Of a stretch of 64,000 bases of DNA, positions 11,805 to 23,050 are shown piece by piece (within the stretch, counting starts at the first letter, position 1; each line of letters opens with the position of its first letter). Position numbers and translations under genes: made by a program. The DNA comes from Branchipolynoe longqiensis. Taxonomy: Eukaryota; Annelida; Polychaeta; Phyllodocida; Polynoidae. Below the pieces are notes generated by a model, which was not told where the DNA came from, did no database searches, and saw only the letters and a program-made list of their open reading frames with translations. The stretch lies in the NCBI GenBank assembly GCA_030323885.1, contig CM059199.1:41114590-41178589 (forward strand), in the 5' to 3' direction.

Positions 11805-11924
11805 TAGTATAGTTATACGAATCTTACCTGGGTATAGATGATGGATAACTGTTGTTTTCCCGAGGTAGAAGCCTCGGGTAGACGTGGGCTAGGGAGAAGG
11901 AAGCACGTGAGGTACCAGCAATTT
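11805..11924. repeat. DIRS copy 1, 3'-terminal repeat
   Basis: Positions 11805-11893 are the inverse of 12032-12120 in the internal complementary region. Positions 11889-11924 (core agcacgtgaggtaccagcaa) are the inverse of 17035-17070 at the other end. The region also contains a short hairpin, cgaggtagaagcctcg. Confidence 0.9.
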
Positions 11925-12031
11925 TAACCTACTTATTCAGGATAAAAATGATCTTTCAACACAATGGATACTATGATTTTCCCGTAACGGTACACCAACG
12001 GGATAGACGTGGCAGGGCGTGGTGGGTGGGT

Positions 12032-12174
12032 CCTAGCCCACGTCTACCCGAGGCTTCTACCTCGGGAAAACAATAGTTATCCATCATCTATACCCAGGTA
12101 AGATTCGTATAACTATACTATTTTACCTCGGTATACAGCCTCAGGCTAGCCTCAGGCTAGCCTCAGGCTAGGGA
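12032..12174. repeat. DIRS copy 1, internal complementary region
   Basis: This block is a mosaic. The first part (12032-12120) is the reverse complement of the left terminus. The second part (about 12118-12174, ttttacctcggtatacagcc) is the reverse complement of the right terminus at 17064-17108. Together it equals the reverse complement of the sequence formed if both ends were joined, as in DIRS-1 of Dictyostelium. The cctcaggctag unit occurs three times here but twice at the right terminus. Confidence 0.9.
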
Positions 12175-12254
12175 ACCTTTACATAATTCATTTTTATCCT
12201 TAAAACATACCATTCTTATATAAAATACATCGTTTTTGTTCTCACCTATTCTTG

Positions 12255-13349
12255 TTAGTGGGCGAGCAGGCGCTTTGCAATGCCGGTAGGCTTTTCTAGT
12301 CGCTTGTTGTAATGTTTTGCAAACGACTTAGCCGTCTTCCAGCCTGCATGCGCTAGTATTCTTTTCACAGAAACACCTAGCAACCATGCCTTGGAGACCA
12401 TGGCACCTCTAGTTGAGTGGGATGAGTATTTGCTAGTATCCACTCCAGCCAATTTCAACACCGTAATTGTCCATCTGGCAAGGGTGTCTCGTGAAATTGC
12501 TTAATGTGGCCTTATAAAGCTCACTAATAGTTGTTGTGATGCACGTAAATCCTTTGTCTTAGATATATAAGCCCGTATGGCTGACACCACACATAATTTC
12601 CGATCACTCGGAAAACAGTCTAAGTGAACCGTAGATAAAGGGTCACCTAACATGTTCGATTTAAGCAATTGTGCTAAATCAAACGTAGCTTGTTTCTTGT
12701 CTATTTCTAATCCAGTTAAAGACAAAGCAACAATCGTCTGTCCTCTGTGTCCGGTTACTAATAATAACAGGACCGCGACCTTAAAACCTAATTGTTTTAA
12801 ATCTAACCACTAGTTGTGAGGCCAAGCCTGAAACAACTTAAATACTACAGACACATCCCAAAACCGACTATACTTTGGTTTTGGAGGATTCCTTTGATAA
12901 ATTGAACGAAGTAAATATCCAAGAACATAATGTTTTCCAACTGTTTCACCATCAATCCTCGGTAATATGATTGATAACGCACATCTTGCCGCATTAATCG
13001 ACCCAAAGGATAGGCCCTCATCCTCTAGAGAACGAAGAAAACGAGCTACTTGTGAAATTGTTGGATTTGTTGGTTTAACTTTCATTAACAAACAATGTAC
13101 ACCCCATTTCTTTAAATAGGATGTGTACATTTTGACAGTTCCTGGCCTCCAGGCATCAGCTACTATCCTATTCTCAGTTATTTTGTCCAATCCAAATTGG
13201 CGCAGCTGGTTCCTTAGAAAAAGAATGCCAATAGGGGCGTCGTTGACACGTCGCCGTGAACCACTAACGGTCCGTGGTGTGTCAGATTCCCGAGTTTTCT
13301 TGGGAATCGTATATGTTCTTTTGCCAGTTGTGAAACTGCTGGCAGCCAA
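12255..13349 (-). pseudogene. Tyrosine recombinase of DIRS copy 1, disrupted
   Basis: It would catalyse integration of a circular DNA intermediate. Two nonsense changes break it relative to copy 2: a TAG after WPHN near 12810 and a TAA after FIRPH near 12500. The motif around the first catalytic arginine (TGHRGQT) lies just after the first stop, and the last segment keeps HSTR, HAGW and the HY tyrosine context. The frame overlaps the end of the RNase H frame (13214-13349) in another phase and has no ATG near its beginning. Confidence 0.9.
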
Positions 13350-15180
13350 GGTTGCGTGTCCCTATCGGGCACCACCAGTATCGCATGTGTCCTTTCCAGA
13401 CCGATTTTCCTGACAACTCGGCTGATAATGCTAAACGGTGGGAAAATATAAAAATAATTATTTTCCCAGGTAATAGCAAATGCATCTACCTTCCAAGCCT
13501 CCGGTTCAGGATGCCAAGAAACATAACAAGGTAATTGGTTATTATTTCGTGATGCAAATAAGTCAACTTCAGGTGTACCCCATTTTTCACAAATGAAATT
13601 AAACAAAGGTGTAGAGAGAGACCATTCTAAATGGTCATGGAAATTTCTACTTTTATGGTCTGCAAGTGTATTTTGTGACCCTGGAATATGCGCTACAGTC
13701 AGCCAGACTTGTTGAGCCTGTGCCCAGTTCCAAATCAATTTAGACAACTGATTGCAAGGCTTTGATTTGGTTCCACCCATGTTACGAATATATGCCATGG
13801 CAGTAGTATTATCAGTTAGTATTCTAACTTGTGATTTATGTATCTTTACTAAACTACATAAGCCCAGATAAATAGCATGCAGTTCTAGTGCATTAATATG
13901 GTCTGATTTTTCATCATCAAGCCATCTGCCTCCTGTTGTGACCCCATTTCGATGAGCTCCCCAACCTTCTAACGAAGCATCAGTAGTAATTACCGTATTA
14001 GGTCCGCCATGCGGATTGGATTTGGTGAACTTGCTATGTGTTGCATCCACCATGCAATATCCTGTAGCCCTTCTTGCGAAATAAACATCTTTCGCTCAAA
14101 ATTCCCTTTAGTTTGTGTTAACGCTAAATTTGTATCTATTTCTAGAGATTTTATATGGGCCTTCCCGTATAGAATAGCGGGTGCATACAATATCATTATC
14201 CCAATAAGGACTGCGACCTGTCTAATTTTAGGTTTTGGTAACTTAATAAGCTGGGTCGCTGTATTCATAAACTTAATTAGTTTTTGTTCTGTTATCGACA
14301 CTGTAAGAGACTGTGTATCCAGAATAAACCCTAACCATTTGAGTTGTTTTGTTGGTTTAAACACCGACTTTTGTGGATGTACATAGAACCCCAATTTAGT
14401 AAGTAATGCACATAAATCGAACACTGCATTCTCACAATCAATTTGTGTTGATGCAATAATAAAGGAATCATCTATGCATGGAAACATTATATGACCCTTC
14501 CGCGCCATTACTGAAAAAACAGGTTTAAGCAGTTTAGTGAATAAACGAGGGCCACAAGCTAAACCATTCGGCATGCAAGTAAACTCATAGAGTTGGTTAT
14601 CCCAAAGAAACCGAAGAAATTTCCGGTCTTTTCCTCTTATGGGAAGCGTATAATATGCATCTTGTAAATCAACTCTAGCCATCCACGCATCTGGCGTAAT
14701 CAGATCGCGTGCTGTATCTAGCGAGAACATTTTAAAATGTCGATATTCAACCATTTTATTAAGGATTGTTAAATCCAGGATCATTCAAACCTCACCATTA
14801 GGCTTTGGTCTCGAGAAGATGTTTGAAATAAACTCTCCTGAGCAGTATGTCACTTTTTGTATAATTCCTTTCTCAATGAATTTTTGTACCTGTTTAGTTA
14901 GTGCCTCTCGTTCAACCGGTTCAATGTTATAAGGAAAAGGTATCCTGCCTAGTACCGGAAATTGTGTGAAGGGAATATGAACACCCCTAACTATTTGTAA
15001 AATTTCTTGGTCACTAGTAATTTTGTGCCACTCAGAAATATGATTATTAATATTACCAGCCACAAAGTTGCTTACAGTTTGTGTGGTTTTAGAGGCTGGA
15101 AAGACTTGTAACGTTTGTGTTTCAACCTCTACTTGGACCCGCCCCTGGGGAAGGGTCTCGGCGAGTTGACACCCCGGCCT
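13214..15180 (-). pseudogene. Reverse transcriptase-RNase H of DIRS copy 1, disrupted
   Basis: This enzyme would copy element RNA into DNA. The first segment (15180-14785) ends at NGEV with TGA where copy 2 has CGA. The second (14784-13990) holds the RT palm: VDLQDAYYTLPI (motif A), MPNGLACGPR (motif B) and CIDD at the catalytic centre, where copy 2 has YIDD. One missing base near 14010 (ggtccgcc against ggttccgcc) then shifts the frame. The third segment carries RNase H: TDASLEGWGAH, NALEL, LTDNTTAMAYI and ADHKSR, giving the D-E-D-D set. Confidence 0.93.
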
Positions 15181-16364
15181 AGTGGCCGTGCGGTGTTGTC
15201 GGTCCAGCCTGAGCGAGCGCCCCGGCCCCGAAAAGCTTGACCGAAGTTTGAACTCGGTCTGGTTCCTCTGGTGAACCGCCGTGGACGAAAATCCCCTCGT
15301 GACCTTTTGAAACGAGGAGTTTCCTGTTTCTTCTTACCCTCCATGTTTTTGCCACTCTTGGCTGCAGTTTCTACCTCTTTATAGAGGTATTGTAGTTGAC
15401 CGCCAAACATTTTGGTGTTATCTAAGGGTTTCCCTTTAATCGGCTCTGGAGCAAGAAAGAAATTACCTGCCGCCGCCAACAATGCAATACCTTTGTCCAT
15501 CGTCTTAGCCAAAGACGAGAACTTGTTTTCTTGTTGCATTCTGTTTGCTACAGGAGCAATAGCTGTTAAGGTACCAAGCACCGCCTTATGCACTATGTGC
15601 AACACACCCTCAAATCTCTTAAGGTCCTCCGTCATATTGACATCTCGATCCATCTCCTTAATGATGGAGTTGGGAACACCTTTAATGCCTGTTAACTCAT
15701 CTGATAATTTAGAAATAATCTCCGCCGGCTTAAATGTGCGGAAATGGCCATTAATGTTCTCACGCATAAGCGTAGTGGTTTTCACTCGCTTAGCCCTTGG
15801 CTTCTCGACTTTCTTAGCCACTTTGCCTCCAATGGCAGCATAGACACCTTCATATTGCGTGTCTGAGTCCGATTCCGTAGACGTGTAATCCGTGGACGAG
15901 TCAGAAGAAGAAGAAACTTTCCTCTTCTTCTTCTTCTTCTTGGACTTGGTCTTGCGCTTTTTGCGAAGCCCAGTCTTCCCCCTCTCCTTGGTGAACTCAT
16001 CACCCGAAGAAACAATGCGTTTCTTCTTCTTTCTTCGTTTAGGAGAAGGAGGAGGAGCCCTAAGCTCCATCTCTGAGTCTGTGTCGGAGAAATCCTCCAC
16101 AGAAGACTCTTCTTGCACACTCCGTTTACGAGACACCGGTGGTTTGAGAGCCATTATGTGACTCTCCATCGCCGCAAACCGCGTCTCCCAATTTTGAGGC
16201 GCGGCGCCGCCGGGCACTATGTCCTCCTCGGAGATAATATGCGCCCCGGGCTGTGTCGCAGGCCCTGCCGACAACACGGGTGAGGAGTCGTACTCTTCGT
16301 CCTCGCCACTCGGAACACGCCCCTCGGCTGCTGCTGCACCGCGCTTACTCCGCTTCGTGGCCAT
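15129..16364 (-). CDS. Gag-like ORF of DIRS copy 1, with in-frame deletion
   Basis: A structural/nucleic-acid-binding protein is the expected role of this first ORF. The ATG at 16364 is chosen because the protein then starts MATKRSKRG in both copies and the upstream frame is only open through non-ATG codons. The product is about 411 residues. It has an acidic, Ser-rich N terminus, lysine/arginine-rich blocks that look like nuclear localisation signals (KRRKKKKR and KSKKKKKKRK), and a C terminus rich in Arg, Gly and Phe. After AAGN it lacks 37 residues present in copy 2, an in-frame loss of 111 bp. No zinc knuckle is visible. Confidence 0.8.
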   Translation of the reverse strand: MATKRSKRGAAAAEGRVPSGEDEEYDSSPVLSAGPATQPGAHIISEEDIVPGGAAPQNWETRFAAMESHIMALKPPVSRKRSVQEESSVEDFSDTDSEMELRAPPPSPKRRKKKKRIVSSGDEFTKERGKTGLRKKRKTKSKKKKKKRKVSSSSDSSTDYTSTESDSDTQYEGVYAAIGGKVAKKVEKPRAKRVKTTTLMRENINGHFRTFKPAEIISKLSDELTGIKGVPNSIIKEMDRDVNMTEDLKRFEGVLHIVHKAVLGTLTAIAPVANRMQQENKFSSLAKTMDKGIALLAAAGNFFLAPEPIKGKPLDNTKMFGGQLQYLYKEVETAAKSGKNMEGKKKQETPRFKRSRGDFRPRRFTRGTRPSSNFGQAFRGRGARSGWTDNTARPLGRGVNSPRPFPRGGSK

Positions 16365-16394
16365 CGAGAGCTGAAACAAAATTGTTGATCAGTC

Positions 16395-17034
16395 CCGGTA
16401 TATATATATATGTCACAACATGGTTGTTTAAAACTCATTTGGACATTTATTGGTGTTAGAGAACGTGTTTATACCGTTATAACACAGGCGTAATAAGCTA
16501 AATTTGTGCGTGGGTTGTGGGTCAAGCCCAAACCTTACGCGGGGTCGGGACCAGTGTATCGGACGCCCATCCCTCTGTCACGCACACTTCTCCCACCTGT
16601 GACTACAACGTCAACAAGTTGGAGAAAATGCTACGAAACTCGGAGAAACGCCTGAAAAAGTTTTGTGGGGAGTCTATAAAAGAAACCCAGGAGCATCTCC
16701 AACATTACTCTCTATTAGAGTACGAGAGAATTTCCACAGGAGACGAGGCAGAGCCCACATCTCTACCCATAATCACACGGTGACTCGGGTGTTGACAGAA
16801 CCGCTCATGACCGGTTTCAATCCTTCGAGAAGGAATTCTATCCTTGGTTTTTATAACCAAATAACTCATCCAAAACGGACAAAAGAAAGTCTAAACTTTC
16901 CATAATGATGCTCTAATGCATCATGATTAAGCTAACCACAGTTTTTGTGATACTTACTGCGTATTAGCTTGTATGTAGACTAAATTTGCCGGAGCAACCC
17001 AACGACACGTAATCCAGTCGTGAGTTGTAAATGC
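16395..17034 (-). promoter_or_regulatory. DIRS copy 1 leader region
   Basis: About 640 bp between the 5' terminus and the gag ATG. It is conserved in copy 2 (32945-33600) and partly in the mini element (62268-62610). A TATA-rich block (tatatatata at 16399-16410) lies 35-50 bp upstream of the gag ATG. A plus-strand open frame here is not kept in phase in copy 2, so I do not call a gene. Confidence 0.5.
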
Positions 17035-17108
17035 TAATTGCTGGTACCTCACGTGCTTCCTTCTCCCTAGCCTGAGGCTAGCCTGAGGCTGTATACCGAG
17101 GTAAAATA
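17035..17108. repeat. DIRS copy 1, 5'-terminal repeat
   Basis: Positions 17035-17070 are the inverse of 11889-11924. Positions 17064-17108, with two cctgaggctag units and gtataccgaggtaaaata at the edge, are the inverse of the second half of the internal complementary region. Confidence 0.9.
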
Positions 17109-17841
17109 CATATATATATTTAAAAAAAATTAAAACAGTTAAAATAAAATAAATAAATAAATAAATATACCTGGCACGGGCCATTCACAGATCCAACAAG
17201 ATTCGCACCAACAAAAAGCTGCGTAACTACCCATTTTATCGCCCAAACGTAGCTTAGTCTGGGCACTGACTGATCGGACATGATAACACCAGGACGGCTG
17301 GCTAACATTCAGAGGGAGCCATCACCATCTCACACCAGCGCTTAATTGCAATGTGACACCTCACTCGGACTGTTCCCCATTAACCCGCTGAGGGCGCCAC
17401 CGGTATTAATCAACCAGCGCACCAACATGTCGCCCACATGGTGAATGCCAATTTTATTGGTAATAATAAGTCATCGACAGCAGAGAATGACATCAATATG
17501 GAGAGTGCTAATTCTGTTTAGTAACGCTAACCCATTGACACATCAGAATTTCAGCCATGGCGATGAAGATGTTTTATTATTTGTATTATAAGCTAATGAC
17601 ATGTTATAATGCCTTGGCATATGTGGAATATGCTAATTTTATATTTCTATTAATAAAGTGTTGACGCAGCAGAATAGCGGATATACAGATTGCGTTATGT
17701 TTAATACGAATAATAAGCTTCATTCAAAATGATAGCCATATGGACATGGCTAGAATTGTGAGTTGAAACTATCAAAAATATAGCATGTGAGCTATATAAG
17801 GAATATGCTATATTTATATTTGTATTAACAAGCTGTTTACA
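17109..17841. other. No feature recognised
   Basis: After an AAATA-rich stretch (17125-17170) the sequence is AT-rich, with no open frame above about 60 codons except chance ones and no repeat I can place. Confidence 0.5.
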
Positions 17842-17852
17842 TCATACATGGC

Positions 17853-18180
17853 TTTGTTTGTTTGTTGTTGTTTTACTTCCTAGCAACATCTAAGGTCATA
17901 TCCAGACCGGTACCAACTTCTGACAGTGCACACTCACGATGACTTTATAGTGCTGCCCACTGAGAGACCAGGCCACCAGCACCATGACTCAGTCACATTA
18001 TCCTGACATTGAGCCAACCAGTCCTTGCCCTATCCTAATAATGCCGAGTGCCTGCCTAGAAACTGACAAGTATCAATTTTTAAGTAATTGGTTTGACTTG
18101 ACGTGGGTTCAAACCCACGATCCCATGGTCTACCAACACAGGAGATGGATGCTCTAACTCATTTGGCCATCCCGTCTGGT
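17853..18180 (-). mobile_element. tRNA-derived SINE, head type I, with target duplication
   Basis: Full-length minus-strand copy, tail ttgtttgtttgttgttgttt and head ending ccatcccgtctggt. The 11-bp repeats TCATACATGGC flank it at 17842-17852 and 18181-18191. Confidence 0.92.
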
Positions 18181-18296
18181 TCATACATGGCAGGATGCCA
18201 ACCATTTAGTTGGCTTGTATTTATTAGTAATAATAAGCTATTGCTGTATTCATATGCTATCCAGATCGAAATGGTTATTATAGTGTAATAGCCTCA

Positions 18297-18504
18297 TGGC
18301 ACAGCAGGCTGCTGGCAGCATGACACAATATCCCACACAGTCACATTATCCTGATATTGTGCTAATCCTCTTAATGTTGAATGTCAGGCTAGGTAGCGGC
18401 AAATATCAATTTGATAAGTTATTGTCTTGACTCGGCTGGTAATCGAAGTCTCGACTTTCCACACGGGAAATCAGCGCTCTACTGATTCTGCCACCGTGCC
18501 CGGT
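18297..18504 (-). mobile_element. SINE, head type II, 3'-truncated
   Basis: Minus-strand body and head (gcgctctactgattctgcca) without tail; the preserved part begins at gcaggctgctggcagcatga. Confidence 0.75.
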
Positions 18505-18654
18505 CGCAGAAAGCATGCTGATATATATACACACACTATCCAAACAGAAACAGACAGCACCATTTGTGTCCATGGCAACCATAAGTGAGCTAGTTTCATG
18601 GCTGACGAGGGCCTGAGCTGCACCTCATTCTGCAGCACATCCGGATTGAACAGA

Positions 18655-19120
18655 TGGGGCCAGTAGACACTGCTTACATGAGCTGCACTAAACACAGATC
18701 AACGTGGTCTCTGGGCAAAAGAAAACTGCGTGGAAATATACAGGGGAAGTAGTTGTAAACAAGCAATAATAGAGGGAAAATACTGATTGAGTGATTCTTT
18801 TTGTACTTGTAAACAACCGATAATAGAAAGTAGAAGGAAAACACTGATCGATTGATTTGTGTTGTACTTCTAAACAAGCAATAATAGAGGTAAAACACCG
18901 ATTGAGTAATTTTTCTTGTATTTGTAAACAACCAATAATAGAATGCAGCACATTGCATGATTTTATTGGTTTGTATAAATTAATGTTATTCATACCTAAT
19001 TTCTCAAAGCGGTTCTTCCGGTATGTAGAAAAAGATATTGATTTTAAAATGGCATATAGAGTATGGTAAACAAGCAATAATAGGGGGGAAATACCGATTG
19101 CGTGATTTTATTTTCTGCTT
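18655..19120. repeat. Dispersed repeat with ~57-bp internal tandem units, copy 1
   Basis: It starts ggccagtagacactgcttac, as does 24108-24345. From 18750 about five units of gtaaacaagcaataatagag, each followed by gattgagtgattctttttg, run in tandem with 54-61 bp spacing. One unit is detached at 19067. No coding content. Confidence 0.75.
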
Positions 19121-19540
19121 AGTGCGGTGGTACTGGACTTCAGGCCGTAATTGTTGGGGGTATACCGGTATTTAGACAATCTAGAGTAAGGCATATAAGG
19201 TGAGTTAACGATAGCTGTTGAATACACAATTTGCAGCATATAACACAATGGAATTCTGATAGTTAGCCACAAGTTTGACAGCAATATGGCAACAGTAGTG
19301 TCATCTGACTACATCAATATTACTCAAATCGATGCGAGTATTTTCATGGAATTCAGAATGTAAGCAAAAGTTAATCTTCTGTATTCACTTGGTAAAATCA
19401 TAGTACTTTTTAATGCAGGGTGTGATCAGTTGGAGCGAGACAAGGATTATCAGAATGCCAGTTTGAAAGGAATATTCTAGCGTTACCCTATCGTGGATAA
19501 GTTATGTAGGGTCAAATCCAGGTAAGCAGTTTGGGTTGTC
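19121..19540. other. No feature recognised
   Basis: Unique-looking AT-rich sequence without open frames or recognisable repeats. Confidence 0.5.
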
Positions 19541-19599
19541 AAAAATAGCATTCCCTCACCGAATGATGCGGCTTCAAACACAGAGAGGAGACGGGCATG

Positions 19600-20010
19600 T
19601 GGGACAGAGGAGGGGGAGGGAGGAGAGGGGGGTGGGGGGTGGGGTGGGGGGTTGGGGGTGGGGGGTGGGGAGAACCTCTGTTTCTGAGAGTGACACCACC
19701 TCTACCCTATTTACACCCGGCTGAACCCCACTGTAGCAGCACAAACACACGTGGAGGGCTGAACCCCACTGAGGTGTGGGGAGGGGGCGAAGGGGGGGGG
19801 GGGGCTGTGAGGGGGGGCTGGCAGCCTCAACGTCAACATTTAGGTAACCAGACAGGCCTCTGCCACTGGAGGGGTCCCATGTCAGTGCCAATCCATTGCC
19901 CGGCAAACCCCCGCTCCTCCCCCCCCCCCACACCAGGTTCAGCCACTCCCCTCTTTCCCCCTTCCCCTCCCCCCCCTCCCCCCCTCTCCCCTTCCTCTCC
20001 CCGCCTTACC
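19600..20010. repeat. G-rich tract followed by C-rich tract
   Basis: Plus-strand G runs at 19607-19673 and 19780-19818 (many ggggtgggg words) are followed by C runs at 19915-20005. The long frames here are compositional. G4 folding and snap-back pairing between the two tracts are possible. Confidence 0.85.
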
Positions 20011-20103
20011 CCGTCCTCCTTGTCATACACAAAGCTCCCAAACCCACAAGCTTCACTCATAATATTTGGAAGTCCTGCCAACCATACTGCATGCGGCATT
20101 GCC

Positions 20104-20135
<32 letters not shown>

Positions 20136-20200
20136 ATGTATGTCTCTCTGTCTGTATGTTTGTCTGTCTGTTTGTATGCATGTCTGTCTGTCTGGGTATC
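20104..20200. repeat. TCTG tetranucleotide microsatellite
   Basis: Repeated ctgtctgtctgt, interrupted by tgtatg words. Overlapping frames rich in Cys/Leu/Ser/Val are artefacts. Confidence 0.9.
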
Positions 20201-20227
20201 GCTGCTCCTGAGTCTGTTTGCCTGTTT

Positions 20228-20370
20228 GTTTGGTGGGGATTTACACCCGGGCAACATCGAAGGTCATTATTATCAGGACGGGTACCGACTTGTGCCATTG
20301 CGCACTCATGGCGACTTCATAGTGCTGCCCCCACTGGGAGACCAGGCAGCCAGCACCATCACGATGAGTA
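20228..20370 (-). mobile_element. SINE 3' portion
   Basis: Minus-strand 3' part only, from gtttggtggggatttacacc to accaggcagccagcaccatc. Confidence 0.7.
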
Positions 20371-20526
20371 GGGGTATATGTGTTGTTGTGGGCGTGAATG
20401 TGAGTGTATGTGTAGGGTGCGTGGGGATGGGTATTAATCACAGGCAAAAACATTGCACACACTCAAAGAAACAAATACAAAACAAACTACAGATGGGCTT
20501 CGTCACTGCGTGGTGCTGATGCTGCA

Positions 20527-21845
20527 CCTGTCTGTGACAGTCTCTCAATTCAATTCAATTCTTTTATTTTAACTCTCTGCAAGGTATGCTTACAATAAAC
20601 TGAGGTGATACAATAAATGCATACACATTCCTTACAGACAGGAAGGATCCCAGAAAAGTGATGCTTATCCAGCTGGTCTCCATGATGTGAATGGATAAGT
20701 GATGACAACTGATGATTAAACTTAAGCTACATTTATAACTAATGATTATGATGAGATACTGATGCTTGTCTTCACAGCTAGTAAAATAAGAATATTATAT
20801 GTATATTGTGTCATGGATTCATGTACTTACATGCAGTATCAGTAGTTATTTTGCATGTTTGTCAATAGCAGTAAATTGTATGTTCGTTGCCATAGCCACT
20901 TGATATTTTAAATTATGTGACCAGTTAATGAGAACTATGTCCTATTATATATATTCTTTACTGGTAACTGATTTAGTATGCATTGAGATAGCTTATATTT
21001 AGTTGCTTACAGAAGTTTTTCATTGTTTTAAGGTTTCTAATTCCTACTGGTATTGAGTACCATATATTGGTTCCTTGGTTTTCGGTTGTTATTTTGCCAT
21101 ATTTGTTTCTAGTGTGTTTGTGATGTATCTTATTTATCTGTCGAGTGCTATGGGAATGGACCTGATTGTTTTCTTTGAAGAGTTTATCAAATATTTCACG
21201 GAGGAGGCCATGCTTTTGCTTGTAAACAAATTTTGCAATGTATATTCTATAAATGTCAGTTACCATAAGTCCAGGTCTTTATGAAGTGATTTAGTTGGGG
21301 TGAGATAGTCTTTGCTAGACAGTATTTTCAAGGCCCTGTTTTCTTGTGTCTGTACCTTATTTAGCGTTGATAACTTGGCTCTCCCATACACCTCTATACC
21401 CTACTGAATCTTGGAGTAAACATATGCATAGTATAATAATTTATTTTTTTCCTCATGTACCCGTCGTCTGATTATTTTTAATGAGTTAGCTGTTTTAATG
21501 ATTGAACTATTTAAGTTATTAATATGTTCATCCCAGTTGAGGTTTTCATCTAGAATTATACCCAGGTATTTCACAGATGGGACTCTTTTTATGTGTTATT
21601 GTTTATCTTTATTTTGTTTAGGTAATCAGGAATTGTTGTACTTCCGCTTTTAAATATTGTGTAGCATGTTTTGTTCACGTTTACTGTTAATTTGTTATCA
21701 TTGCGCCATGTAAATATATCTGAAAGGAATGCTTTAATTGAATGTTTTAGGTGTTTGGGTGAATTTGAGGTTTTGAAGCCATTGGTATCATCTGCACATA
21801 ACCTTGTTTTGACATCTCTCTTGCAGAGGCCTTTATTGCTCTAAC
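20527..21845 (-). pseudogene. Non-LTR retrotransposon 3' half, decayed
   Basis: This is a 5'-truncated LINE on the minus strand. The 3' end at left has a pentamer tail (caattcaattcaattc on the plus strand). The most open piece (20973-21266) encodes HSTRQINKIHHKHTRNKYG and then NIWYSIPVGIRNLKTMKNFC, which resembles the C terminus of LINE ORF2 proteins. Further upstream, near 21790, the minus strand reads RLCADDTNG, a remnant of the RT centre (usual form YADD). Several frameshifts and stops lie between. The clade cannot be set from what is left. Confidence 0.75.
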
Positions 21846-22062
21846 GGTGCATGTCCCATGCTGTTGTAGAACACGATAAGGATGCACGGCGGCCCCTGCT
21901 ATCCCAGTAAGTAAGGGAGTCATACATAGTTACCAAATAAACATTCCCTTCTCGTGTAAGATCAATATTCCATTTCTCAAGACAGGCGCGATTAATGCCT
22001 CCCGTCATGATGCATCGATAGAATTCCCCTAACTACACAGTCCATGTCCTTTTTATTTGGAT

Positions 22063-22402
22063 GACCAGACGGGAGGGCCGAATGAGTTAGAGTGTCCGTC
22101 TCCCGCGTTGGTAGATCATAGGGTCATGGGTTCGAACCCTGGTCGAGTCAAATCAATGACTTGAAAAGTGATACTTGTCACTTCCTAACATGGCGCTCGG
22201 CATTATTAGGATAGGGCAAGGACTGGCTGGCTCAGTTTCAGGATAATGTGAATGAGTGGGATATCAAGTCATGGTGCTGGTGGCCTGGTCTTCCAGTGGA
22301 GCAGCACTATAAAGTCACCATGAGTGTGCACTGTCACAAATCGGTACCTGTCCTGATATGACGTTAGATGTTGCTAGGACAAACAACAAACAAACAACAA
22401 AC
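22063..22402 (+). mobile_element. tRNA-derived SINE, head type I, with target duplication
   Basis: Complete copy and good type example: A box in agggccgaatgagttagagt, B box gggttcgaaccctgg, body, and tail aacaaacaaacaacaaa. The 12-bp repeats TTTTATTTGGAT lie at 22051-22062 and 22403-22414. Confidence 0.95.
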
Positions 22403-22664
22403 TTTTATTTGGATAAAGTGCTTTTTAATGAATTAATTTTGTTTTATTAGATTTGAGCTTTCGGGTGTGAACCTTGTCATACATAAGTTATTATATTATA
22501 TATTACATATTAATGTATTATGTATTATGTATTGTGTATTATATATAATATATAGCCCGTCCCCGAAACCCCTCTTTTTTGTTTTGATAATCTTTTTAAA
22601 CAATACATGGAGTTATATTAGAGCTGGTCTTTCGAGTGTGAATCATGTCGGAATTCCTCTTGTT

Positions 22665-23050
22665 GATTGTGTATATATATTATATAATATATATATTATA
22701 TATATTATATATATCATACATATTATATATATTATATATCATACACATATAATATATATTATATATAGTTATATTATATATATATATATATATATTATAC
22801 ATTATAATTAATATATATATATATAAGATTATATATATGATATTATATATATATTATATATGTTATATATGTTATATATTTATCTATATATATTATATAT
22901 TTATATATATATTATATATATTCATATATATATATATATTGATATATATATGTATTATAATATTATATATATATATAATATATATTATAGATATCATAAC
23001 ATTATATATATTATATAGCATATACATATAATATATATTATATATATTAC
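22665..23050. repeat. AT microsatellite tract
   Basis: Nearly 400 bp of TA-rich simple sequence with tatata and ttatata variants. All frames across it are low complexity. Confidence 0.92.

Larger units (their letters stand above)
11805..17108 (-). mobile_element. DIRS-like retrotransposon, copy 1
   Basis: A 5.3-kb element read on the minus strand: gag-like frame, RT/RNase H, tyrosine recombinase. It has the inverted ends and internal complementary region typical of the DIRS group. It is flanked by AT microsatellite and shows no target duplication, as expected for recombinase-mediated insertion. A 36-bp inverted repeat pairs 11889-11924 with 17035-17070. The recombinase and RT frames carry stop codons and a frameshift, so the copy is not autonomous. 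It is highly similar to copy 2 throughout. Confidence 0.95.

Noticed and set aside
11805..12174. Independent MITE formed by the inverted repeats at the left DIRS end
   Set aside because: The same inverted pair is explained by terminus plus internal complementary region of the DIRS element, and it recurs in copy 2.
15412..15843. 143-codon plus-strand frame inside the gag-like ORF
   Set aside because: It is the antisense shadow of gag. The homologous stretch in copy 2 is not kept open to the same extent.
16517..16905. Plus-strand frames in the DIRS leader (also 33061-33308), possible antisense gene
   Set aside because: The frames overlap between copies, but indels put them in different phases and starts differ, so no conserved protein is supported.
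20066..20371. Cys-rich peptide-like frames over the TCTG run
   Set aside because: The Cys/Leu/Ser/Val pattern comes from the tetranucleotide repeat. It is not a secreted cysteine-rich peptide.
22467..23031. Tyr/Ile-rich frames in the AT tract
   Set aside because: Pure microsatellite translation.
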